A stretch of 64,000 nt of DNA from Lentzea terrae (GCF_003265345.1 NZ_QFWW01000036.1:186001-250000); one strand, 5' to 3'. Numbered from the stretch's first letter, positions 8,888 to 22,493 are shown. Numbers and translations: made by a program. Notes: generated from the sequence alone by a model not told the origin.

Positions 8888-10813
8888 GTGCCCATCGCGT
8901 TCGACACCACCGGCTTCCAGCAGCAGGACCAGCACACCTGGATCAACCAGGGCAACGGCGACCGGATCTCGCTCAGCCGCCACGACGGCGCGCCGGACCT
9001 GCCCGCCGGGTTGGACGACCTGCCCAGACTGAGGCACGAGCTCGCGGTGCAGCACGGCGAGGTCGGCTGCCTCATCGAGGCGCAGGTCGTCCAGCTCGGC
9101 GGCCACCCCGCGCTGCTCCAGATCGTCAAGCTGCCCATGGCGGGGCCCGGCCAGACGTTCAGCTGCACGGTGATCATGCAGGGCGCCGGCTCCTACGCGG
9201 TGTTGTCGCTGGTCGCCGAGGAACGCGGCACCACCGGCATGCGGGAGGGCGTGCTCGCGGCCGAGGTCGGCTACGAGCGCTGGGTCCTCCCGCACCCGTA
9301 CGCGCCGCAGCTGCAGAGCCGCCTGCCGTTCCACGCCGGTGACGACCCGAGGTTCGACGGCAGGTTCCCGCAGCACCCGTTGTCCCGCGTGCGGGCGTGG
9401 GTGCATCGGCTGGTGCGCAGTGCCCAGGTGGATCCGGCGTTCGTGACACCGGCAGCGCCCGATCCCGCCGCGTTCTTCAGCGGTGGTCCGCTGATGACGG
9501 CGATCTGCGGCGTCCCGGTCGCGGGCTACGTCGCGTTGCAGATCGGCGAGCGCACGACGTACTGGAAGACGCTCGGCAACGACCTGCAGCGCAGGCTCGC
9601 GCGAGGAACCCTCGGCCGTTCTCCCCTGAGCGACGGCAGGTTCCGCGAGATGGTCATGGTCGACGAGCAGAGCGGCAACGCGCTGATGATGGACCGGTTC
9701 ATGACGGACGGCGCCTCGCTCGGCGTCCAGCTGAACCTGCAGCAGGTGAGCAGGGAAGAGGCGTACGCGGCGGTCACGCGAGAGGCGCTCGAGGAGGCCT
9801 ACCGCTGGGTCGGCCGGATGATCGAGGTGGCGAGCGGCCGCAACGAGTACCTCACCCTCGAACCGATCGTGCACCAGGGCGAACGGGTCGAGCCGTTCGC
9901 GATGATGGCGACGCAGCACCACGAGGGCGAGGACATCGTTCTGGTCTCGTGCGCCCCGGCCCCGTCCGAGAACACGCCCTTCAAGGGCGGCCCCGGCATG
10001 AACGCGGTCATCTCACCCGCGGCGTTCCGGGGCATCGGCGTGCTGGCGATGCAGGCGATGCTCGAGTGGGGCCCGCACCCGTTGGACATGGCGATCACCT
10101 TCACCCGCTACGGCGGCACGGTCGAGTCGGAAGGCACCGCGGAGAGCCTCGCGGACGACGCCCGCACGCTGTTCACCGGTTCGCCGGCCGTCGCGGTGCC
10201 CGGCGTCGCGATCGGCGGCCACGTCGCGCTGCAGCAGGGGGAGCGGCGCACGTACTGGCGGCTGCCCGACAACCAGTTGGCGGACGAGCTCGGCTTCGGG
10301 CGGCTGGCCCGCCACCACTCGCCGGGCCACCGGTTCCGCGACGTCGTGCTGCTCGACGAGCAGAGCGGCGACCTGCTGGTTCCCGACCGCTACGGCGACG
10401 ACAGCGCCACGAGGGGCCGCAAGATCACGCTCGTGCGGGTGAGCGCCGAGGAAGCACTGGCGGCAGCGACGCAGGAGGCCTGTCACGAGGCGTTCCAGCG
10501 GGTCGGTCGAGCGGTGTACTCGGCGGCCAGGCGCGGCGAGCTGATCTTCGTCGAGCTGCTGGAGAACGAGCTGCGGCAGGACCCGTACGTGTTCCTGGGT
10601 GTGCAGGACCTCTTCGACGACGACCCGGTCGCGGTTGCCTCCGCCTCACCCGCGCCGTCGGCGAACACGCAGTTCGACGGCAAGCCCACGCTGGAGGCCC
10701 CGGCGTCGGCCGAGCTGGTCGTCGGGCTCGGGTTGCTCGCACTGCAGGCGATCAACGACTGGGGCGTGCATCCGCTGCACGTGGTGCCGACGTATCACCG
10801 CCCGACCCGCTGA
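8888..10813 (+). CDS. Uncharacterised protein with a tandemly duplicated ~230-residue module
   Basis: 641 residues, no signal peptide or membrane segment, so probably cytosolic. I do not recognise a family. Residues 1-190 form one domain. Residues ~207-430 and ~439-641 are two copies of another module. Matching blocks are VAGYVALQIGERTTYW against IGGHVALQQGERRTYW, REMVMVDEQSGNAL against RDVVLLDEQSGDLL, EEAYRWVGR against HEAFQRVGR, PAPSENTPFKG against PAPSANTQFDG, and LAMQAMLEWGPHPLD against LALQAINDWGVHPLH. The GTG start follows phoD by 21 nt. No catalytic motif is evident; the repeat suggests an internal dimer-like fold. Confidence 0.75.
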   Translation: MPIAFDTTGFQQQDQHTWINQGNGDRISLSRHDGAPDLPAGLDDLPRLRHELAVQHGEVGCLIEAQVVQLGGHPALLQIVKLPMAGPGQTFSCTVIMQGAGSYAVLSLVAEERGTTGMREGVLAAEVGYERWVLPHPYAPQLQSRLPFHAGDDPRFDGRFPQHPLSRVRAWVHRLVRSAQVDPAFVTPAAPDPAAFFSGGPLMTAICGVPVAGYVALQIGERTTYWKTLGNDLQRRLARGTLGRSPLSDGRFREMVMVDEQSGNALMMDRFMTDGASLGVQLNLQQVSREEAYAAVTREALEEAYRWVGRMIEVASGRNEYLTLEPIVHQGERVEPFAMMATQHHEGEDIVLVSCAPAPSENTPFKGGPGMNAVISPAAFRGIGVLAMQAMLEWGPHPLDMAITFTRYGGTVESEGTAESLADDARTLFTGSPAVAVPGVAIGGHVALQQGERRTYWRLPDNQLADELGFGRLARHHSPGHRFRDVVLLDEQSGDLLVPDRYGDDSATRGRKITLVRVSAEEALAAATQEACHEAFQRVGRAVYSAARRGELIFVELLENELRQDPYVFLGVQDLFDDDPVAVASASPAPSANTQFDGKPTLEAPASAELVVGLGLLALQAINDWGVHPLHVVPTYHRPTR

Positions 10814-10815
10814 TC

Positions 10816-10827
10816 GCAAATATTTGC
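10816..10827. promoter_or_regulatory. 12-bp perfect palindrome upstream of the amylopullulanase gene
   Basis: GCAAATATTTGC is its own reverse complement and AT-rich in a GC-rich context, 81 nt before the next start. It could be an operator. A second element follows at 10873. Confidence 0.4.
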
Positions 10828-10872
10828 AAGGCCCGACGTATTGTTTCCCGCCGTTTGTCGTGGTTTCGTGCA

Positions 10873-10892
10873 GCAACCCTGCAAGAAGTTGC
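10873..10892. promoter_or_regulatory. Candidate LacI-family (MalR-like) operator
   Basis: GCAACCCTGCAAGAAGTTGC has GCAAC/GTTGC ends in inverted orientation and a central CTGCAAG, the half-site type known at streptomycete amylase promoters controlled by MalR/Reg1. It lies 16 nt before the start codon, where a repressor would block transcription or initiation. This is inference from motif and context. Confidence 0.4.
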
Positions 10893-10907
10893 GACAAGGA
10901 GGTCGCG

Positions 10908-16307
<5,400 letters not shown>

Positions 16308-16343
16308 TTCCGCTGAGAAATAGTTTGGTTCTAGATTAGTTGG

Positions 16344-16349
16344 TACCGT
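16344..16349 (+). promoter_or_regulatory. -10 box for a leaderless marR transcript
   Basis: TACCGT ends 6 nt before the ATG at 16356, so transcription would start at or next to the start codon. Just upstream (16320-16340) are TAGTTTGG and TAGTTGG, which resemble the half-sites of the inverted repeat before the MFS gene and could be autoregulatory. Confidence 0.5.
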
Positions 16350-16355
16350 GGCCTC

Positions 16356-16838
16356 ATGGGCGCAACGGGGTGCACTGACCTGATGATGCTGCTGCATCGG
16401 ACGGGGCACGCACTGGAGACCGAACTGACGGCGCGGCTCGCGGAGATCGGACTGACTCCGCGAGCCCGCTGCGTGCTGTCCAGTGCGTTGGACGCGGGAC
16501 TCACGCAGACCGAGATCGCCGACATGGTCGACATCGACAAGACGACCATGGTCGTGACGATGGACGCCCTCGAATCCGCCGGTTACGCCGAGCGCCATCC
16601 GTCGCCGACAGACCGTCGCGCCCGCGTCGTGGTCGTGACGGAGACGGGCCGCGAGATGGTGGCGAAGGCTGACGACCTGTACCGGGAGGTTGTCGGCAGC
16701 GTGCTGGGCTCGTTGCCGGACGACGAGCGTGACGGCCTGGTCAACGGCCTGACGAGGCTGGTCGAAGGTCGGCTGAGCACCCCGATGCCGTGTGCGAAGC
16801 CGCCGCGCAAACGTGCTCTGCGTCATGCCGTTGGGTAG
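16356..16838 (+). CDS. MarR family transcriptional regulator
   Basis: A 160-residue winged-helix repressor. The helix-turn-helix is near residues 48-75 (LTQTEIADMVDIDKTTMVVTMDAL) and the wing carries the conserved D-R-R-A-R motif (PTDRRARVVVVTETG). The basic C-terminal tail (PPRKRALRHAVG) is unusual. It lies 40 nt upstream of a drug-type MFS exporter in the same direction; its stop codon is inside a large inverted repeat that overlaps the exporter promoter, so it probably represses that exporter and is released by a small ligand. No Shine-Dalgarno; the -10 placement suggests a leaderless mRNA. Confidence 0.88.
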   Translation: MGATGCTDLMMLLHRTGHALETELTARLAEIGLTPRARCVLSSALDAGLTQTEIADMVDIDKTTMVVTMDALESAGYAERHPSPTDRRARVVVVTETGREMVAKADDLYREVVGSVLGSLPDDERDGLVNGLTRLVEGRLSTPMPCAKPPRKRALRHAVG

Positions 16839-16868
16839 TAGATAGTCCCGTACAAAACTATCTGCTAC
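16835..16868. promoter_or_regulatory. Inverted repeat, probable MarR operator over the MFS promoter
   Basis: Arms GTAGTAGATAGT (16835-16846) and ACTATCTGCTAC (16857-16868) pair with one mismatch across a 10-nt spacer. The right arm runs into TACGGT (16866-16871), the likely -10 of the exporter gene, so a bound dimer would occlude RNA polymerase. Confidence 0.6.
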
Positions 16869-16871
16869 GGT
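16866..16871 (+). promoter_or_regulatory. -10 box for a leaderless MFS exporter transcript
   Basis: TACGGT ends 7 nt before ATG 16879; there is no Shine-Dalgarno. It overlaps the inverted repeat at 16835-16868. Confidence 0.5.
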
Positions 16872-16878
16872 TCCTCTT

Positions 16879-18321
16879 ATGAAATCCGGGGGATCGAAGA
16901 CCGACGCGCGCTGGCTCGCGCTGATCGTGCTGTGCGCAGGCATGTTGATGATCGTTCTCGACCAGACGATCGTGAACGTCGCGCTGCCCGCGATCGAAGA
17001 GGACCTCAAGTTCGGCCAGGCGGGTCTCGCCTGGGTCGTCAACGCGTACTTGATCGCCTACGGCGGTCTGCTGCTGCTCGCGGGTCGTCTGGGCGACCTG
17101 ATCGGGCACAAGAAGGTGTTCCTGATCGGCCTCGGCGTCTTCACGGTGGCATCGCTGCTGTGCGGCCTGTCGTTGAGCGCCGAGATGCTGATCGTTTCTC
17201 GCTTTGTGCAGGGTGCGGGCGGTGCGCTGGCCACGTCCGTGACGCTGGGCATGGTCGTGACGATGTTCCCCGAGCCCAACGAACAGAGGCGCGCCATCGG
17301 CGTGTTCAGCTTCGTCGCGGCGGCGGGCGCGTCCATCGGCCTGTTGCTCGGCGGCGTGCTCACGGACGCCATGTCGTGGCACTGGATCTTCTTCGTGAAC
17401 ATCCCGATCGGCATCATCGCCGCGGTGGCCGCTGTTCGTCTGGTGCCGTCTTCTGAGGGTCTGGGCCTGCGCGAGGGTGCGGACGTGCTGGGCGCGTTCC
17501 TGATCGTCGCCGCTGTGATGCTCGGTGTGTACACGATCGTGAAGGCCGAGTCCTACGGGTTCGGCTCCCTGCAGACGTTGGGGCTGGGCGCCGTCGCGGT
17601 GGCTCTGCTCGTTGGATTTGTGCTGCGGCAACGGACTGCTGCCAAGCCTTTGCTGCCGTTGCGGGTGTTCCGGTCTCGCAACGTGACCGGCGCGAACCTG
17701 GTGCAGATCTCCATGGTCGCCGGCATGTTCGGGCTGTTCTTCCTCGGGACGCTCTACATGCAGTTGGTGCTGGCGTACTCGCCGCTGCAGATCGGTCTGG
17801 CGTTCATGCCTGTTGCCGGTGCGATCGCGGTGTTCTCCGTGTCGCTGTCGGCTCGGCTGAACTCGCGGTTCGGCGAGCGGAACATGTTGATCGTGGGGCT
17901 CGTGTTCATGCTGGTCGGCATGCTCGTGTTCACGCAGGTGCCGGTGGACGGGTCTTATGTTTTCGACATCCTGCCTGCGGTGGCGCCGTTGGGGATCGGG
18001 CTCGGGCTGTCGTTCCCGGCTTTGATGACGCTGGCGATGTCCGGGGCTGCGCAGGACGAGGCCGGGCTGGCTTCCGGGCTGGTCAACACGACTGCGCAGG
18101 TGGGTGGGGCGTTGGGGCTGGCTGTGTTGGCCACGACCTCCACCTCGTACACGTCGTCGTTGCTGGCTTCCGGGGTTGGGCGGTTGGAGGCGTTGACCTC
18201 GGGGTTCCACCTCGCGTTCTGGATTTCGGCCGGGCTGGTGGCGGTGGCCTTGGGGCTGGCGGTGTTCGTGCTGCGGCAGGTTGCCGTTTCGCGGGACGAC
18301 CAGCCTGTGCTGGTGCACTAG
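16879..18321 (+). CDS. MFS drug exporter, DHA2 (EmrB/QacA) family
   Basis: A 480-residue, 14-helix proton-coupled efflux protein of the inner membrane. TM1 contains the DHA2 signature LDQTIVNVALPAI (residues ~30-42). The loop 2-3 motif GRLGDLIGHKKVF matches motif A, and motif C glycine/proline-rich segments follow. The marR gene immediately upstream and the shared inverted repeat suggest ligand-inducible multidrug or antibiotic export. The 3' third is visibly richer in G and T at third codon positions than the backbone genes. The substrate cannot be predicted. Confidence 0.9.
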   Translation: MKSGGSKTDARWLALIVLCAGMLMIVLDQTIVNVALPAIEEDLKFGQAGLAWVVNAYLIAYGGLLLLAGRLGDLIGHKKVFLIGLGVFTVASLLCGLSLSAEMLIVSRFVQGAGGALATSVTLGMVVTMFPEPNEQRRAIGVFSFVAAAGASIGLLLGGVLTDAMSWHWIFFVNIPIGIIAAVAAVRLVPSSEGLGLREGADVLGAFLIVAAVMLGVYTIVKAESYGFGSLQTLGLGAVAVALLVGFVLRQRTAAKPLLPLRVFRSRNVTGANLVQISMVAGMFGLFFLGTLYMQLVLAYSPLQIGLAFMPVAGAIAVFSVSLSARLNSRFGERNMLIVGLVFMLVGMLVFTQVPVDGSYVFDILPAVAPLGIGLGLSFPALMTLAMSGAAQDEAGLASGLVNTTAQVGGALGLAVLATTSTSYTSSLLASGVGRLEALTSGFHLAFWISAGLVAVALGLAVFVLRQVAVSRDDQPVLVH

Positions 18322-18399
18322 TGCCCTGTGGAAGTGGGTGGTGTGTGCGCGGTTACCCTTGGCGGCACTTCCCGTACCTGTTTTGAGGAGTTTGTCGTC

Positions 18400-18810
18400 G
18401 TGTCCGAGCGCACCCTGGTTCTCGTTAAGCCCGATGGCGTTGAGCGTGGTCTTGTTGGCGAGGTGATCGCCCGGATCGAGCGCAAGGGGCTCAAGCTCGC
18501 CGCTCTGGAGCTGCGGACTGCTGACCGTGCCACTGCTGAGCAGCACTACGCGGAGCACGACGGCAAGCCGTTCTACAACGACCTCGTCGACTTCATCACC
18601 GGTGGGCCGTTGGTGGCCCTCGTTGTTGAGGGTGTGCGTGCGATTCCGGCGTTCCGTCAGCTTGCTGGTGGCACGGACCCCGTGGAGAAGGCCACGCCTG
18701 GGACCATTCGTGGGGACTTCGGGCTTGAGGTGCAGTACAACCTGGTGCACGGGTCGGACTCGCCGGAGTCTGCTGAGCGCGAGATCAAGATCTGGTTCCC
18801 GAACCTCTGA
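18400..18810 (+). CDS. ndk: Nucleoside-diphosphate kinase
   Basis: Transfers the gamma-phosphate between NTPs and NDPs through a phospho-His intermediate. 136 residues, the family length. Start GTG 18400 with GAGGAG 9 nt upstream; the frame is open further 5' but homologues begin at MSERTLVLVKPDGV. The active-site His is in NLVHGSDSPESA near residue 117. In most actinobacteria this gene directly follows DUF4233; here it stands 14.6 kb away. A CCGCCG/CGGCGG hairpin follows the stop by 5 nt. Confidence 0.96.
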   Translation: MSERTLVLVKPDGVERGLVGEVIARIERKGLKLAALELRTADRATAEQHYAEHDGKPFYNDLVDFITGGPLVALVVEGVRAIPAFRQLAGGTDPVEKATPGTIRGDFGLEVQYNLVHGSDSPESAEREIKIWFPNL

Positions 18811-18815
18811 TTGTG

Positions 18816-18830
18816 CCGCCGTTCCGGCGG
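18816..18830 (+). terminator. Hairpin after ndk
   Basis: CCGCCG-TTC-CGGCGG, a 6-bp GC stem with a 3-nt loop, 5 nt past the ndk stop. The surrounding 18 bp (18815-18832) recur exactly at 19253-19270. Confidence 0.5.
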
Positions 18831-19249
18831 GGCGCGTGGGGTCCGTAAGTCGTCCCCCTGCTCCGTCGGCGGCTGGCGGTTTCGAGTTCGTAGGTGGTCG
18901 CTTCGGGGTGGGTAGCGTTCCGGTTTCGTAGCGTTCCCCTGTTGTGTGCTCCCGTTGCTGTTGCGTGCTTCCCCTTGGGAGGCGCCGCCCCCAACCGCCG
19001 CCAATCTGATCTGGGGGTACCACGCCGCTCTCGGGTTGAGGCACGCCTGTTGCTGTGGGCGGCTGCCTGTTGCGTAGGTGGTGCGGTGCGGGCGGGTCCC
19101 CGTTGCGAGTCGCACCGGAGCGGCAAACGATCAGGCACGACTCGTGACGGGGACCCGCCCGCACCGCGTTTCAAGCTTTCAAGCGCCTCGGCTGCGCCTT
19201 GGGTCGGCTCGGCTGCGCCATCGCCGCTTGCCCTCGGCCTCGCGGGGAG
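18831..19249. other. Hairpin-rich spacer without a recognisable gene
   Basis: About 420 bp between ndk and a convergent GNAT gene. Open frames exist but have no ribosome site or family-like content. The sequence is rich in short G/T repeats (GTAGCGTTCC at 18912 and 18928; repeated CCTGTTGC) and contains a long inverted repeat at 19083-19167. The whole spacer lies between two exact 18-bp direct repeats. Confidence 0.6.
19083..19167. repeat. Long inverted repeat (30-bp arms, 28 paired)
   Basis: Left arm 19083-19112 begins GCGGTGCGGGCGGGTCCCCG; the right arm 19138-19167 is its reverse complement except two positions. The first 21 bp match perfectly and the loop is 25 nt. The RNA hairpin would be extremely stable in either direction. 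It may be a bidirectional terminator or a small non-autonomous element. Confidence 0.75.
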
Positions 19250-19843
19250 TCAGCCGCCGTTCCGGCGGGGGCTCGAGCCCAGGCCGCCTGGCTTGGCCCC
19301 GTTGAGGATCGTGCCCTCCGGGTAGCCGAGCGGCAGGTACATGTCCACGGAGTCCCAGCGCTCACTGCCCACTGCAATGGCGTTCGGCAAACGCCCGTAC
19401 TCCCGGAAACCGATGCTCTCGTAGAGCTCGATCGCGCCGTGGTTGTTCCCGCGCGTGCCGAGGATGACGATCTCGATGCCTGCGTCGCGGGCGTGATCCA
19501 CCAAGCCCTGCACGACCAGCTTGCCCAGGCCCAGGCCGCGAGCGCTCGGGTGGGCCATGATCTGTTGGATTTCGGCGCGGTGTTGGAAGACGGCGGTACC
19601 GCCACGGCGCCAAAGACCGACTGCTCGGACCACCCCGTCCACGACTGCGGTTACGAAAGCGGCGTCGCCGTCGCGGACTTGCTTGAGGACGCCGTCGAGC
19701 CAGAGTGAGATGCGTTCGAGCGTGGGGGGTTCGTGGTAGCCGACGGCGCCACCGGCTGCGACCACGTCGTGGACGACGGTGTGGATCTCGGCGCGCTGCT
19801 GTTCGGTGGCTTCTGACAGCCACCGCAGTTCGATCTCCGGCAT
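19250..19843 (-). CDS. GNAT family N-acetyltransferase
   Basis: 197 residues. The GNAT acetyl-CoA loop is visible as HPSARGLGLGKLVVQGLVDHAR (R/Q-x-x-G-x-G/A form) and is followed by VILGTRGNNHGAIELYESIGF, the typical last strands and helix. Start ATG 19843, 13 bp from the divergent ABC gene's upstream region. The 3' end forms a CCGCCG/CGGCGG hairpin encoding PRRNGG. The substrate is unknown. Confidence 0.85.
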   Translation of the reverse strand: MPEIELRWLSEATEQQRAEIHTVVHDVVAAGGAVGYHEPPTLERISLWLDGVLKQVRDGDAAFVTAVVDGVVRAVGLWRRGGTAVFQHRAEIQQIMAHPSARGLGLGKLVVQGLVDHARDAGIEIVILGTRGNNHGAIELYESIGFREYGRLPNAIAVGSERWDSVDMYLPLGYPEGTILNGAKPGGLGSSPRRNGG

Positions 19844-19885
19844 GCGGCGATCGTAATTGCGTCGAAAATTGTCGGACCCCTTGGC

Positions 19886-19891
19886 TAACGT
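19886..19891 (+). promoter_or_regulatory. -10 box for a leaderless ABC exporter operon transcript
   Basis: TAACGT ends 7 nt before GTG 19899. This supports GTG 19899 rather than an in-frame TTG at 19857 as the start. Confidence 0.5.
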
Positions 19892-19898
19892 CGGGTGG

Positions 19899-20813
19899 GT
19901 GGAGAACCTTGTCGAGGCCAAGGCGCTGACCAAGCATTTTGGGACGTTTGAGGCCGTTCGTGGCATCGACGTCGAGGTGCGCCGTGGGGAGGCCTTCGGG
20001 TTTTTGGGGCCCAACGGGGCCGGGAAGTCGTCGACCATGCGGATGATCTCGTGCGTGTCCGGGCGCAGTGGGGGCGAGCTCAAGGTTCTGGGGATGGATC
20101 CGGACCGGGAGGGGCCCAAGATTCGGGCTCGGCTCGGGGTGGTGCCGCAGCTGGACAATTTGGACACGGAGCTGACGGTCCGGCAGAACCTGCAGATATA
20201 TGGAAGGTACTTCGGGATGTCGCGGCAGCAGTGTCGCGAGAAGGCTGCGGAGTTGCTGGAGTTCGCGCAGCTCACGGATCGGGCGGACCACGAGGTCGAG
20301 CCGTTGTCCGGTGGGATGAAGCGCAGGCTCACGATTGCGCGGTCGTTGGTCAACGACCCGGAGCTGTTGTTGTTGGACGAACCGACTACCGGGTTGGACC
20401 CGCAGGCGCGGCATCTGTTGTGGGACAGGCTGTTCCGGTTGAAGCAGGATGGCGTCACGCTGATCATCACGACCCATTACATGGACGAGGCGGAGCAGCT
20501 GTGTGATCGGCTGGTCGTGATGGACGGTGGGCGGATCGCGGCGGAAGGGTCGCCGAGTGACCTGATCAACCGGTACTCCACCAAAGAGGTGCTGGAGCTG
20601 CGGTTCCAGCCGGGGGCCGAGAAGCCGGATCTGGAGCGGTTTGCCGAGCGGGTCGAGGTGTTGCCGGACCGGTTGTTGTTGTACACGCAGGACGGTGAGC
20701 ACACGCTCGCGAAAGTGCATGAGCATGGAGTGCAGCCGATTCAGAGTCTGGTGCGGCGCAGTTCGCTGGAGGACGTGTTCCTGAGGCTCACCGGCCGGAC
20801 GTTGGTGGACTGA
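19899..20813 (+). CDS. ABC exporter ATP-binding protein (NodI/DrrA type)
   Basis: The nucleotide-binding subunit of an ABC-2 exporter, 304 residues from GTG 19899. Walker A GPNGAGKSS, Q-loop VPQLDNLD, signature LSGGMKRRL, Walker B LLLLDEPTTGLDP and H-loop ITTHYMDEAEQLCD are all intact. The C-terminal ~90 residues are the regulatory extension of the NodI/DrrA group. The stop overlaps the start of the first permease (TGATG), followed by a second permease, so three genes form one transporter. Substrates of this group include lipo-oligosaccharides and antibiotics; this one is unknown. Confidence 0.92.
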   Translation: MENLVEAKALTKHFGTFEAVRGIDVEVRRGEAFGFLGPNGAGKSSTMRMISCVSGRSGGELKVLGMDPDREGPKIRARLGVVPQLDNLDTELTVRQNLQIYGRYFGMSRQQCREKAAELLEFAQLTDRADHEVEPLSGGMKRRLTIARSLVNDPELLLLDEPTTGLDPQARHLLWDRLFRLKQDGVTLIITTHYMDEAEQLCDRLVVMDGGRIAAEGSPSDLINRYSTKEVLELRFQPGAEKPDLERFAERVEVLPDRLLLYTQDGEHTLAKVHEHGVQPIQSLVRRSSLEDVFLRLTGRTLVD

Positions 20814-21586
20814 TGCAGACACTCAGGGCGTCGTGGTTCGGGTTCGAGAAGCACTGGTTGTGGTACCGGCGCAACTGGCGGGCGACGGCGGTGTCGAGTT
20901 TCTTGTCGCCGTTGTTGTTCCTGCTCGCGCTGGGGCTCGGGTTCGGGTCGCAGGTGCAGTCCACGGCGTTGATCGGGGGCGTGCCGTACCTGCAGTACCT
21001 CGCGCCGGCGTTGGTCGTCATCACGGCGGTGCAGGGCGCCACGTTCGAGTCCACCTACGCGATCATGTCGTCGTTCATCTGGCAGAAGACGTACATCGGC
21101 ATGGTGGCCACGCCGATCACGCCGGCGCAGGTGCTCTACGGGCAGGTGCTGTGGATCGGGTCGCAGCTGTTCGCGCGGTCGCTGGTGTTCGTGGCCATCG
21201 CGGCGGCGCTCGGGGCCGCCACCGGGCCTGGGATTTTGTGGGCAGTGGTGTTCGCGACGCTCGCGGGGCTGGCGTTCAGCTGTCCGTTGATCGCCTACAG
21301 CGCGACGTTGGACAAGCCCGACAGCTTCAACACGATCTTCCGCTTCGTGCTCATGCCGATGACCCTCTTCACCGGGGCGTTCTTCCCGGTCAGCCAGCTG
21401 CCGGACTGGTTGTTGCCGGTGGTGTGGCTGACTCCGGCCTGGCACGGCATCGAGCTCGCGCGGGGCACGGCGTTCGGCACGCTCGGGTTCTTGGCGGCGC
21501 TCGGGCACACGGTGTATTTGGCCGCCATGGCCGCGGTGGGCGTGGTGCTCGCCGCTCGTTTCTTCCATCGCAGGCTGGCGGTGTGA
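20813..21586 (+). CDS. ABC-2 type permease (NodJ-like), first subunit
   Basis: 257 residues with six predicted membrane helices. Conserved ABC-2/NodJ features include PYLQYLAPALVVITAVQGATFES, the coupling region WQKTYIGMVATPITPAQVLYGQ, and the late segment LFTGAFFPVSQLPDWLLPVVWLTP. It is translationally coupled to the ATPase gene (1-nt overlap) and 1 nt before the second permease. It probably forms a heterodimeric channel with the next gene product. Confidence 0.9.
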   Translation: MQTLRASWFGFEKHWLWYRRNWRATAVSSFLSPLLFLLALGLGFGSQVQSTALIGGVPYLQYLAPALVVITAVQGATFESTYAIMSSFIWQKTYIGMVATPITPAQVLYGQVLWIGSQLFARSLVFVAIAAALGAATGPGILWAVVFATLAGLAFSCPLIAYSATLDKPDSFNTIFRFVLMPMTLFTGAFFPVSQLPDWLLPVVWLTPAWHGIELARGTAFGTLGFLAALGHTVYLAAMAAVGVVLAARFFHRRLAV

Positions 21587-21587
21587 C

Positions 21588-22433
21588 ATGACCAGGACAC
21601 TCGATCCCACCCACAACGCGGCGCCCGCCAGTGTCGGGTTGCTGTGGCGGGTGATTCCGCCCGGCCTCTACGGCGGCAAGGCCAGCATGCTCGTCGAACG
21701 GGCGGCGCTGGTGAACCGGCGCGCGTGGTTCGTGCTCATCGGCGGGGCGTTCGAGCCGATTTTGTTCCTGTGGTCGCTGGGGCTCGGCTTCGGCCAGTTC
21801 GTGACGTCGGTGGCGGGGCCGGACGGGCAGCCGGTCAGCTACGCGGCGTTCGTGGCGCCTGCGTTGCTGGCGGCGTCGGCGATGAACGGCGCGGTGTACG
21901 ACGCGACGTTCAACGTGTTCTTCAAGTTCAAGTACGCCAAGTTGTACGACGCGATGCTGGCCACGCCGATGGGGCCGCTGGACATCGCGATCGGCGAGAT
22001 CTCCTGGGCGTTGCTGCGCGGCGGGCTGTACTCGGCCGGGTTCCTCGGCGTGATGCTCGGGATGGGGCTCATCGTCTCGCCGTGGGCGCTGCTCGCGCTG
22101 CCGGTGGCGTTGCTGGTGGCGTTCGCGTTCGCGGCGGTCGGGATGGCGGCGACGACGTTCATGCGGTCGTGGCAGGACTTCGACCTGGTTCAGCTGGCGG
22201 TGCTGCCGTTGTTCCTGTTCTCGACGACGTTCTTCCCGCTGTCGGTCTACCCGGGCTGGTTGCAGGTCGTGGTCAGCTGGACGCCGCTCTACCACGCGAT
22301 CGAGCTGATGAGGGGCCTCACGCTGGGCGTTGTCGGCTGGGGGATGCTCGGCCACGTCGCCTACTTCGCGGTGCTGGCGGCCGTGGGGACGGTGGTGGCG
22401 GCGAGGCGCCTGGGGAAGTTGTTGCTGGACTGA
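21588..22433 (+). CDS. ABC-2 type permease, second subunit
   Basis: 281 residues, six hydrophobic helices, related to its upstream neighbour: YAAFVAPALLAASAMNGAVYDATF parallels YLAPALVVITAVQGATFESTY, and FSTTFFPLSVYPGWLQVVVSWTPLYHAIELMRG parallels the end of the first subunit. The two therefore appear to be diverged duplicates forming one heterodimeric exporter. Start ATG 21588, 1 nt after the preceding stop. Confidence 0.9.
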   Translation: MTRTLDPTHNAAPASVGLLWRVIPPGLYGGKASMLVERAALVNRRAWFVLIGGAFEPILFLWSLGLGFGQFVTSVAGPDGQPVSYAAFVAPALLAASAMNGAVYDATFNVFFKFKYAKLYDAMLATPMGPLDIAIGEISWALLRGGLYSAGFLGVMLGMGLIVSPWALLALPVALLVAFAFAAVGMAATTFMRSWQDFDLVQLAVLPLFLFSTTFFPLSVYPGWLQVVVSWTPLYHAIELMRGLTLGVVGWGMLGHVAYFAVLAAVGTVVAARRLGKLLLD

Positions 22434-22481
22434 ACATATTTGGTTCTGGCACGCGATTCGGCCTTGGCGCGGGAGGGCCGT

Positions 22482-22487
22482 TACTCT
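22482..22487 (+). promoter_or_regulatory. -10 box for a leaderless TIGR03960 transcript
   Basis: TACTCT ends 6 nt before GTG 22494; this supports the GTG over the earlier in-frame start at 22440. Confidence 0.45.
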
Positions 22488-22493
22488 GGTCGC

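Noticed and set aside
7310..9922. Long minus-strand open frame (870 codons)
   Set aside because: Opposite phoD and the duplicated-domain gene; low-complexity Arg/Val/His composition with no family motif. Typical shadow frame of GC-rich coding DNA.
18328..18399. Longer N-terminus for ndk
   Set aside because: Nucleoside-diphosphate kinases start at MSERTLVLVKPDG; GAGGAG sits before GTG 18400.
18894..19325. Plus-strand open frame over the ndk-GNAT spacer
   Set aside because: Runs through the inverted repeat and into the antisense GNAT gene; no ribosome site or family content.
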